From: Glandiceps talaboti
Taxonomy: Eukaryota > Hemichordata > Enteropneusta > Spengelidae
NCBI RefSeq assembly: GCF_964340395.1
Contig: NC_135568.1
Span: 12,335,276-12,395,275, forward strand
Reading direction: 5' to 3'
Length of the DNA: 60,000 nucleotides
In this document: positions 14,501-27,000 of the stretch, one piece after another
Layout: the number at the start of each line of letters is the position of its first letter
Position numbering within the stretch: the stretch's first letter is position 1
The notes under the pieces: model-generated
The model's database searches: none
Seen by the model: the letters and a program-made list of their open reading frames with translations, nothing else
Told to the model about the DNA's origin: nothing
Translations under genes and position numbers: made by a program

Positions 14501-17500
14501 AAGATTTTTAGCCCCAGTTGATCACCCCCTGGAGGGGTTGCTATAATTCTTGATACCTGTTATAACATTTTACGTCATGCTAGATGGTCAGAATAGAACA
14601 AGAAGGTTGATTTATTCTCATGCACACCTATAGTAATACATGTGTACTACTTGACGTAGAAGTTTTTGTGTAAAAAAAAATTGAATGACTGTTATTTCTA
14701 TGACATGCCTAGGTGATAAATTTGATTTCAAACAGCAAAAATTGGTTTTGTCAATGTATACCCATCCATATGTATATCTATTGGTGTATATAAATATAAA
14801 ACAGCTGGGCGCAATCCTTGCTCAATTTTTTTTAAACGACATGTATACATAGAAAAACACAAATCTTACTTTCTTACTCCAAGATTCAAGTTCAGAGGAG
14901 GAAGGTCAAGTTCGAAAAGTGAAATTCAAGAGACGAGAAAAAGTAGAAGACCATTATGAAGTCAGAGAAGAACTTGGACGGTAAGTAACATTTCTTATTT
15001 TAAAGGGGAACGCCACTCCAAGAAATGAAGTCATTTTCATAAACTATGGGTTCTGGAGAGAGTCATTTCATGATTTTATATCACCTACAATGACTTGCAA
15101 TTTCAGAAAAACATAAAGTTGATCTTGTGCCTTTATAAAGTATCTTTTGCTGGAATATATTATTTGCGCTGACTCCCATGATGCAATAGCCCATAGCCCA
15201 TTGATAGGCAAATGGGAAATATAACATCTTTTTATGTCACCTAACCGTGTCTAACAAACTTGTTATTTTAAATTTGTTGTAGGGGTGCCTATGGTGTCGT
15301 CAAACGTGTCATCACAAAGGCCGATGGTCAAGATTGTGCGGCCAAATTTATTCATGCCAAACCCAGAATGAGACGAGAATTGAAACAAGAGATGCAAATC
15401 ATGGCCCAGCTGGATCATCTAAGACTTATTAAATTATTAGATGCTTTTGAAACCAATGTTGATCTCATCATGGTCATGGAATTGTATCCTTTTCAATCGT
15501 ATTTCAATCTTTTCCTTGAAGTAGAATGCACCTCAGCAGCCAGTTTGTCTGAAAATAGAAACTACGACTACGACTCCGGGCTATGACTCTGGTAATCAAG
15601 CCTTCGGTTTACTAAGATAGGGGCAAACTAAATCTATTGTTCTTCAATGTGGTAGATTACATAAGTGGGTGAAAGTGGTTCTTCTGTTGTGTGATTCTAA
15701 TCACCCTGTGATCAACATAGTGTAAACACTGAAAAGTATTAAAACGGTACACTGCAAGTTCATGGAACTCTTTCAATAAAACTCAGTGAATGCCTCCCTA
15801 CTGAGACTATAATTAAACCAACATCCATTCAATAGCTTATCACTGTTGTATCAACATGTGGCCTCAGTAGTTTTAGTTTCTTAGAAAACCAAAGACAGTT
15901 TGAGAGTAATATTCAAATCTCTCCAAACTTAGCCATGTGTAAGCTTATTCCTGAACTAAAGTTTATCCATTGGGTTTGAATCTGAAGCTTAGAGATGACT
16001 GGAATCCAGACTAATCATTTATAAGTTATATCTTAATACACGGTTGGAGTTCAGTCAATTGCAAGTTATGGTTAAAATAAGTATACATCAGTATAAAGTA
16101 GAACATGAATATACAGCAAAAAGTATGCAACATATAAACTCAGTTTATGCCACTTTTATCAAGGGTAAAATTTCCATAAAATATGGGTATATAAAGTGAT
16201 TTATCAAAATTCAGTTTGGCATACATACAATGAAAATGAATTACTATAGTGACTAGAGACAAAAATCAATAATCAAAGTATGTGTATTGGTCTCATCCAT
16301 CACTTTAAGCAATTAGTAGTCGGAGTAACGGAAGCAATTTCAATATGAAACAAAAGTAAACATTGAAGTGTACCGTAATGTGACAGACAGCAACCCCTTT
16401 TGTAGGTTATTAAATAACAAGTTCTATTGTTTTGTGTAGCCTTCACAACTTGATACAATAGTCTCAACAAGATGTAAAAATAGAAGACTCTACATCTATA
16501 CAATAGATTTGAGGCTGTGTTGTTGATGTCAATGGCCTGCTACTTTAGTGAACAATTGACAGCGAAAGTTTAAACTGTGTTAGTGGCATTGATGTGAATG
16601 ACTGTGGGAGGCATAAACTAACAGATTGTAGTGGTTGGTGTAAAGGTCTTAGTGTTTTAGACAAATTGTAACACTACTAATCAACCAATTACATTGTTAG
16701 GATACAGGATATCGATAAGGGCCAGTAACCGGCAAAAACAACCAACTATTCCGCAATTTCTTACCAGCTATTTTTCCAAGAATTTGTTTCAACCAGTATA
16801 TATCCATCATTGGGCAGATTCATAGATCTCTCACATAGATATTATTGCCTACTTTTCACACTTGACGTGTTGTGTTACTTTTAAACTTAGCTATGTAAAT
16901 CCCTCGGAATATCCCCAAAACTTTTAGCACAAAATCGATTTGATTTAATGTAATTCAATTCAAATCAAATAATTTATCATCAATTTTAATCATATCAATT
17001 CTGCTCAGTTCAAATCTGATCAATTCAATTCTAAATTTTGTCAGTTCAAATCAAATCTAATCAAAATCTAACAATATTAAAATCCAACTTAATACATGTA
17101 ATAAATTCAAGTCAGTATATTCTAATCAAATCTAATCAAATCAAAGCAAATCAAATCAACTTGTATCGATTCAAATTACCAGAAAAACTGAGTTGTTCTG
17201 GTGTTTCCCTCATGTAACATTTTTTACCCACACTCAGACTTCAAATTCAAGTATGCATCTAACCACTGAGTAGTCTATAAGGTATGCCATGACAGGGCAC
17301 CCTGACACATCGATCAACCCCTCCAAGAGGAGGCCGGTGAGGGTGGAAGGACACAACTATCTTATAGTCTACCTAACCAATTGACATGTAGACTCAGACA
17401 AGTTATCATGTTACTAATCAGAAAGCAAACAATTGAACCCATAAAAATCAAGTCAATGTATTAATTTTTCAGCAGAAGTCTGTTTCTACTGCACTGTTAA

Positions 17501-20500
17501 AGAACAGCAATGATAATATCACTTTTATTTTGAATCAAAAACATGGAATATGAGTGAAACAACAAGCCAACTTTGCTTTCCCAGCCAATGTTTTAAATAC
17601 ATTTCAGTCTAGTTAAATTCAGTTTCAGTCACCGCCAACTACTACATGCGCAGCATTTAACTCTAAAACATGAAAACTATAAAATTTGAAGTGGTTGGTT
17701 ATTTTATGCTCTGAAGGAGAAAACCATAAATTATTCAAATTGCTTTAATACTGTAAATAACATTACTACCTGCTGTCAAGTCATGTGTTACATTTCCAAT
17801 ATGTACTTTGCTGCCCAACTCATCAACATTTTAGATGCATGTACTTCAATATACCTAAGGTGATTACTGGGTAAACAGATAAAATTGTAATCTTTTGAAC
17901 ATGTACTTCATCCCTCCCTAATGACAATGTCAACATTGAGAATACACCCCCTACACATCAGCATATTAACATATTGATTACAAATTGCAGGATCCCTGTA
18001 GGCACCTACTTGATCAATATTGGTAGAATGAATTAAGATATGCAAATTAGGTTGCATAATTCATAAAGTGTGTTTTAGCAGACATTGTATCAACATGTGT
18101 CACAAAGTAATACATTGTGGCATTTGCAGAGAATAACTGGAATAGTTGGGTTGCTACATTTGATTTCATTTGTACTAGCCAAATACTTGACCTACTGTAC
18201 CCTGTATAGGTGAGTCTAGAGTGTTGAGTGACACATACGTACATTATTAGCTCATGTTGTGCTGCCACGCTGTACACCTACATTTGAGTCAACGTTCATT
18301 CAGAAAGCTTTGCAGCAGTGTATAAGATTGCCAGCAGACTACAAGGTAATTACAAATTGTACATTATCAGTTCGGCAATATTTGAGTATTACATTAATTC
18401 ATGTCTGACTTAAATGTTGTATCAGTTAGCACGCAAAAGATCAACAGTACCACACACAGTGCTTTTATGAAGGTGGAGAATGCCAGGTTACAGCGCTGGT
18501 TATACTTATAGCAAGGGAGAATCGGGTAAAAGTGGCATTGTTTCCCAAAAATGACGCAGGTATATTTGACCTCTTGCTGTCCTCATCAAAAATGCTGCAT
18601 ACAGCTTACACTGAATAGTTATAAAATGTCAGTCCACAATTTGTCCACAGGAAAACAAATAATCACACAATACTGCATGTTTTCAAAATCATAATGTTTG
18701 TCTTCACATTCTCTACATTTCCAACCTGTTAAACTTATAAAGAATACTCTACTTGGTTTAGTTTGCATTCATTTAAATTCATGTATTCTCTCTCTAACTT
18801 TACTGAAATTTTTAACTACTTCAGTCACCATTTTGAATTCACTAGTTCACATGTCCAAGCCTCAATGGTGGGAGACTACTCTCATAAAACAAAGGTCACA
18901 GTTCAAGAGACTCATTAATAGATTACTGTGTTGTCAAATGAAGGACTATGTACTAATAAGTAATTGTGTGGTTGTAACAAAACAGTTGTTACGATACTAA
19001 TTAAGTAGATCAATAATTCACATCAAAAGGATGACAAGAACATTGCTACAAAGAAGGAAAACTTTGTTGTAGATCACAGCCCAGAGTCTTGGCTATTTAA
19101 CTTGAAATGTTGTATGTGAAGTCAGATATAGCTCAGACTACAGGGTGGTATGGAATCATCTCTTTATGACAGATCTTGAGATTTGATGCCACGGTCATAG
19201 CACACTAGACTAACCTCAGACCGTCTGAGGTTATACTAAGTGTCATAGCTACAACTGTTGAGATACCTAGATAATTGATATACTTGAAAATGTATCAAAA
19301 GAGTCACTATGAGTATGAGATCCTACCAGCTGTCTTGTGATTTCTGAGTACCCTCTTGATTAAATGAAAATGGCAATACTCTAGACTTCTTCATTTTACA
19401 TTTGTAAATTACACACACCAGGCCCTATGACAGATACCCATGATGCATCAGTGCAAGTGTAGCGTACTCAGGGTATTTGCTTGAGTGCTTGCAGTGTTCT
19501 CTGTAGCAGTACTTTCATAGCAAGCATAGCAAGTGAAAGTGCAGCAGAAAACACTGCAAGCACGAGTGCAAAATGGCACTTTATGCGATGACACATTCAT
19601 TTGTATGTAATGTTTTAGGCATTGCACTACAGTGAAAATACCACTTGTATGATGGTTGTTATTGTTTTACAAGACATGATATCATAAACCCATATTTTAT
19701 GTTGAGTGTTTTGCACACTACCTATTAAAACTACCAGGATATGTAACATAGTTATTTCAGTTCCAACACTGAGAGATATCACTTGTTAGAACTATACAGT
19801 TAAAAATAAATAAACATGATGAATTAAAAAAGCTGGTATTCTACACTGTAGGTAGGTAGGTAACATTGGTATGTAAGTGAGTTGCAATCACTAAATCATA
19901 ATAAGAAATGAAATAGCTTGATATGGATATGCAAATGGTATGCAAATTGTATTTTAATAATTGTAAATATTGATAAATAATATGATGTTAATATGGATAC
20001 GTAAATGATATATAAACTGTATGTTAATAATATGTAAATGCTGAAAAATGAAAAGGGGTACTGTGATATGTAAATGATATGCAAATTGTGTGTTAATAAT
20101 ATGTAAATGCTGAAAAATGAAAAGGGGTACTGTGATATGTAAATGATATGCAAATTGTATGTTAATAATATGTAAATGCTGAAAAATGAAAAGGGGTAAT
20201 GTTGATATGTAAATGATATGCAAATTGTGTGTTAATAATATGTAAATGCTGAAAAATGAAAAGGGGTAATGTTGATATGTAAATGATATGTAAATGGTAT
20301 GTTAATGATATGCAAATTGTGAATGTGAAATAGATCAGTTTCAACTGATTAATTTACTTGGATATCCAAGGTAATTTCTAAATGGCGGTCAATTTGATTG
20401 GATTTTATTAGAATGATTAAAAAATTATTCAATCGTATCTTCCATTTTACAGAGGAAATTAGTAAAGTAGTGAAATAAATTAAAATATAAACACAATTAA

Positions 20501-23500
20501 GAAAGCTACATTTTTGTCACATGTAAATTTGAATTTGTTTTGGAATATGTAGAAAGGAAATTAGTGTGTATAGATTTTGAATTTTACACAAAACTAGCCC
20601 TGGAGACAAAATGTGCCGAGAAAATAAACTACAATGAATGAAAAGACAGATGTTATGAAGTGAATTTTTTCACATGTGAATTTTGAATTTATAATGAAAC
20701 CTTTTGAAAGAAAGTGGTTTATAGATTTCAAAATTGTCCAAAAAAATCATCCTTAATATGACCAAAATGTGAGAAAGTGAACTACATTTGAATATTTTTA
20801 GATGCCATATTTTTTAATCAAATGATGAACCTACTATAGACATGTAATATTGAATTCTATTCATCACTTTGTGCTGCATTCCATTCAGTAATACAATAAT
20901 TAAATATTTTCATACTTTCATAGTTGGATAACTTCAAGTAATTAAAATATTTGTCTAGCCTTAAAAGTAATTAAAATATTTGACACTTCTTAACAACTAA
21001 ATTATACTAATAACAGAAGAGTGTATTATGAGGACAAACAAAAACCCACAAAGGACTTTGTCAACAGACTAGTTTTCTTTTCATTGTGAAGCCGGCCACA
21101 AGTAGTGTTAGAAAAGTTGGCCAGTCATGCATAGCTAACACTACAGATTATAGGGGTATAGTCATTTGCATGACAATTACTCCCTTTCAGTTAGTCCTTA
21201 ACGTGTGACCTCTACAGAGTGACTGGCGGTGAACTCTTTGACAAGATCGTCACTGAAGACGTTCTGACGGAAAGCGAAGCGGTGTATTTCCTACGACAGG
21301 TACTGGAAGGTCTACAGCACATGCACCATAGGCAGATCGTACACTTAGATCTGAAGGTGAGTTGGTAATATGGTCTAAAAAACTTAAAGAGAATCCGTAC
21401 ACCAGGTACACATATCATGTCATGGTATGTTCATATACATATACTCTGCCAAACTTGTTGAATTTTTTGTTAAAAACATTTGCATAATACCTTCATATAG
21501 TGCAGTCCACTTAGTAGGCTATCTTAAATATGTTTACTTGTATCTCGAAACACAATTAGCAAATCTCATGTGAAATATTAAAAACCCAGTGGAGTAGCAA
21601 ACAATGTACAGTAATTCACATAGTTGCTATAGTAACAGAAAGGTATAGTCGGCATGTACAACATATTTAAATATAGATTTGTACTTGTATGCAAGTATAC
21701 TGTACGGCTGTCAAATACCTACCTAGCAAATTGTATTGTATGGTCAATTTTAGTCTATGCATATTCAATACTTGAAGTGAGTAAATTCACAAATTGAAAA
21801 CCTAACCGTTATAAATAGCGGTTTTTCCACACTCTTTGATCTGCTGGGCAAAAAGTGCTTTGATGCATTGGACAAAGGTCAAGGGTCATAGTGTAGAGGT
21901 TATCGTTGGTATGATTCAAAGCCACTGATAGCCTCTTGGACTATAAATGTCATGTCAGAGACTGAACTGTAAATACAGCCAGTAGTTTTGATAATGGACT
22001 TCAAAATTCTAGCCTGCGACCACAAACTGTGAATTTTTGACTTGTAAATACTTTTTTTTATCCATCGATAACATTGACCATTTTGTTTGTGTTGTTTTTG
22101 TTTCTGTTTACAGCCAGAAAACATTCTGCTAGTGAAGTCAAACGATGACAACATCAAATTGATAGACTTTGGACTGGCACAAAAACTAAAACCAAATAAA
22201 GATACTTTTGTCAAGTTTGGTACTCCTGAGTTTGTAGCTCCCGAAGTGGTGAAAAAACAACCTGTTACTACAGCCACGGACTTGTGGAGTCTTGGTGTAA
22301 TCGCTTTTGTTATGTAAGTTGTTGCTATAGTTACCTAGTATTAAGTTCTCTCTAATGCTACAAATTTCATCTCCTTTAAAAGTGCAATAGCCATAATTAT
22401 GAACATCATTTTCACAATAGCCTTCAGTGATTGGCTTAGAACATGTCACATGATATGAACTATTGACCCATAGTGACCTCAATTTGCATATAGGGGGCAC
22501 TAGTCACATTCTGTTTTCCCTAGGGCACTATTCATGTAGCACGGAAGTCTTATCGCGATTTGCTTTGAGTATAGAAAGAATATGTACCTAAGATATGATG
22601 TGTTATAAAACACATATTGCCTTGCCTTATTTGGGTACTAGTAGATGTCACGTACCTCATACTGGTATGTAGTAATTATTTCCCTTGAGGAAATAGTTGC
22701 CGTATAACAGCCCTCATGGTAATACAAATAGACTTTTACAAGTACCCTCTAAGCCAGACAATATAAGTATATCCTGGAACAATAAGGATTTCCTTCCTAT
22801 GTTGTAAATTCTGAAGTGCATTGAGTGGGTCGGCTGTAGGTATGTTAAGCTGTTCACATTATACTGTAACACACAGATAATGAAAAAGTATTGTAACATT
22901 GGGTCAGAACCCATCCATATTTCTTTGGACAGTTTTGTTCATTCTTACCAGCCAGAGCACACATTTCTGTTGATGCAATGTACTCTGGTGGGTATATTTT
23001 GGAAGGTGCCTTAAGGAGGCCTTTGGTTTACAAGGATGGTTTTATGAGATATAGTGACTTTACTTCTGATGTTGTATTTCCTGATATGTATTGAATTTGA
23101 ATCACCTATAGGTAAACTTGAATTCATAGTTTGTATACACTGCATGACAGCATAGATAGGATGTAAAATAATATTAGGTCCATACCCAATATTAATATTG
23201 ATTGTATTTTGTGTTAAGGTTGACTGGTGTATCTCCATTTATGGGGGATGATGATAAACAGACGTTGGGCAATGTTAACCGTGGTCAGTGGAATTTTGAG
23301 GATGAAGTGTTTACCAGAGTGACGGAAGAAGCTAAAGATTTCATCTCAAGATTACTGATTCTTGACCCAAGGTATGGTGTGATGATGTTGGCTGATTTGA
23401 CTTTTAGTGAAGGGAAGAAGAGTTAGATGACACAAATGGGGGAGGGGGGATTTCAGGGACACGTGTGGATTGAGATTTAGGAGACACGTGGTGGGAGAAT

Positions 23501-24002
23501 TAAGGGATACAGATATTATGGGGAGATTAGGGAGACAGTGATAGAAGTTAAGACAGATTCATTTACAGAAAGACATGGCTTAAATGACAGGCAGAAACAA
23601 TGGGACAGACAGTCTCTGGGAAGGGTGACAGAGGAGAATTTTGACAGATGGAAAGAGAGACAGTTACGGAAATTGTTACAGTCATACAGTTACAGTCATA
23701 CAGTCAGAAAGAATAGGACAGACATGTAAGGTAGGGAGGATGGAAGAGGGCAGAAGGTCAGAAGTTAGACAGATAGGAAGGGAAAGGGACAGACAGACAG
23801 ACAGACAGACAGACAGATAGATAGATTTGAATTGAATTGAATTGAAATTTATTTCATCAGATAACAAAAACAAAACAAGAAATAAATAAATAAATAATAC
23901 ATTACACTTTCAAAAAAATTGGACAAAAGGAAATATACATGTGTTATCTAATGGGGACCATGAAAATAGTTCAGCAGAACTAGTCGTGTCCATGGCCCGT
24001 AC

Positions 24003-24067
<65 letters not shown>

Positions 24068-27000
24068 AAAAAGAAAAGGAAGTCTCTAGAAGGAAGGTGA
24101 TGGGGAAAGAAAGGGGAATGTTGAGGGGAGAGTGAGCAAGGAAGAGGAGTCCAGGGAGGATAGTCAATCTTTACACATAATATGATTTATTTCATTCAAG
24201 TATAAATTGGCTAATGTTGAAGTATTTTTTATTTTCTACTAGTAAACGAATGACAACACAGCAATGTCTAGACCACCCATGGCTAGAGGTAAGTAAATTA
24301 GTCAAATGTTATTGCTTACATATATGCAAATGATATGCACATTTGTGCATATTCATTCATCATACACAAAATCATGTGATTTCTCCCTAGGATTTTTACA
24401 GAAATTTGCTGTTTTAGAACAAAATTATGTCATCATAACAGAACTCCATGCATCATGAGTTCCAGTGTGGGTACTCAGGGGTATTTATACTTATGCTTGC
24501 AGTGTTTTCTGCTGCACTTTCAAAGTAAGACCACAGAGCAAACATTGCAGGCACTCATTCAGATATCCAAAATATATTCCATAATTGTACTCACATGTCA
24601 TGGGAATCTGTCATAGACTAACTTCAACTGTAAACTATCTTTACAATGTATTCAATGTATGAAGACAATGTGTACAAACTATTACCAATATAGACAAATT
24701 TGGGGGGGGGGGGGCGTTTCCTCTTTTGATTTTATTTTCAAATGCCTTCAATTTTTGTTTTACTTTTGATATTTAACACTAAATGATAAAAGTCTACATA
24801 AAAAGAAAACATTAATTTAAAATCAAGATATAGATTATTTTGTTCTGCCATAGTTTATATGGACTTGTGTGATAAAACTTATCTACAGTACTGCTCAGTT
24901 TACTGCTTTTGCTGTACAGATTGTTTTACTGTGTCTTTTTAACGGTTGTTATGTAATTCAGATAATTGTCTCATTTGAGTCAGCAAATCTACCACAAAAG
25001 TGTCCATGAAACCAAGTTAATCCGATTAATGGAGGTCTGAACAAATGCTTTCATTTGAAATAAGTGTTGGAAAGTGTTTTTGTCCAATGAAAGCTTTTGT
25101 TGTTGTGCATCCATTGGTAAAAAAGTATTGCTACAATGGAAATCAAGCTATAGGCAAACTAAGATAGACACAAACTACTACCACGGAAGTCTAGCTATAG
25201 GCAAAGTAAGATAGACACCAACTACTACTATGGAAATCAAGCTATAGGCAAACTAAGATAGACACCAACTACTACTACAGAAATCAAGCTATAGGCAAAC
25301 TAAGATAGACACAAACTACTACTATGGAAATCAAACTATAGGATAGACACCAACTTAAAATTGTTGTTATGAATGAATTGATTAATATACTAACTAATAA
25401 ACATTATTTCTAAAATCCTGGTCTAAAATGAAATGAAGATTTTTGCAAATTTTACAGAAAAACAATAATTTCTCTTTTGTAAACTTTTGGCTGGAAAGTG
25501 GTCTTCACTTTAGATTTGATTTGTACTTTCAGCTTGCTGACAACAGAGGTGAAGGTGCTAAATTGAGTACAGAGAAACTGAAAACATTCAATGCCAGGAG
25601 GAAATGGCAGGTAAGACAAAGTCACCAAAATAGAGTATGATTGAGGTCATTTAACGTGTTAGAAAGAGTGTGTCAGAAATAGATTTTTACTGTAAACTTT
25701 TGTTGTTACATTGTTCAAGAAACCCCCAACCTTTCAATGCTACGTAAGTGCATAGGATTAAATCATGTGCATAACAATGTCTATCCTACCAGGTCCCTAT
25801 TTATACAGCTGGTGTGTAATTTTGGTTCAAATCCTGTCAAAGAATGTTAGCAATTCATAAATTATTTACAGCAAGAAGACTCCAACTGGCAACATGCAGA
25901 CTCAGAGTTAGCCACAAATTTGACCAAGTTGCCTTGGTAACATGTATAGTTTGATTTACTAATATCAAATAAAATTGATTTAATTTGTGAATTTTTTTTT
26001 CAAATTGCAGAAAGCCCTAACAACTGTCAAGTCAGCACTGAGAATCAGACGCTTGTCGACCTGTAGTTCGGAATCTCTATCTGATCTGAGTCGTGCATCG
26101 CAGGCGAGTTCAACTGCATCTTCTGACTCCGAACGCAGCACCAGTGCTGTTACGAAATCAGAAAGCTCAGAAGACATCCAAGCTGAGGAAGGAGAGATCT
26201 CCATCAAGATACCAACGCTTCATATCGGCAGAAAACAGAAACAAGAACCTGATAAATCACAGAAAGACGTTGAAGGTATATTTAGACCTGATGTACCCAA
26301 GCTAACACCGACAGAATCATCTAACCACTCAGATCGCACAACTAAACGCTTTGCATGTTGTAGTTGTAGTCCAGTAGACATAGAAGCCATTTTAAATGAC
26401 ACAACATGGACTTGCATGGACAAAATAGTGAAATCAGAGATCACAGAAGCAGAAAATTTAGTGAGGGCATCAGAAATATCTTATAAGAGATCACACAAAA
26501 TGGGAAGGGAGTCAGAAAAAGTAGTGGGGGATTCAAAAAAGTCACAGGAGGAATCAAAAGAAAGAATTGAAAATTCAGAAAAATCATCCGAGAAATTGGA
26601 TATGTTATCAAAGATGTCTGAAAAATTGGCAGGAAAATCAGGACCGTATCGGTCAGTACGCTTTGAGAAACAGCAAAAGAGAACTTCAGAAAGTTTAAAA
26701 GTATCTAAGAAGTTTGCCGGAGAGCAGAGTGTATTTGAGAGTTCCACAAAGGATAACGTTAGTGAAAAAGATGGCGACATGGATTGCGATGATGAAGATG
26801 ACAGGAATTCTGTCTTCTTGACAACGACATGTGAAGCTGGTCACACAGCTACAGTTACACTCACATCTACCAATACAATAAACTCTGTGTCGTATGAAAC
26901 AACAGCTTTGCCTGAGAGTGACCTGGTCAAAGGTCACACGACTGATGAGGTCACGACCTTTGCAGAATGCTTCTCTGAAGTAACAACTGGGGCAGAAAAT

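Larger units (their letters stand above)
15484..21217. other. 5.7-kb intron inside kinase 1
   Basis: No supported exon on either strand. It contains a decayed inverted-repeat element at about 15582-15896, a low-complexity array at 16935-17170, a foldback element at 17271-17371, a dispersed repeat at 17467-17600, a 10-bp-arm palindrome near 19212-19232, hairpin element 19430-19593 and a 69-70 bp satellite at 19919-20333. Confidence 0.7.

Noticed and set aside
14194-14520. Three extra Ig half-exons
   Set aside because: The copies lack an acceptor and the 112-bp period breaks the frame, so they are intronic duplications rather than coding exons.
19896-20344. Repetitive minus-strand protein with HIIYISQYP units
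   Set aside because: It follows the 69-70 bp satellite. The unit length is not a fixed multiple of three and there is no start context or splice partner.
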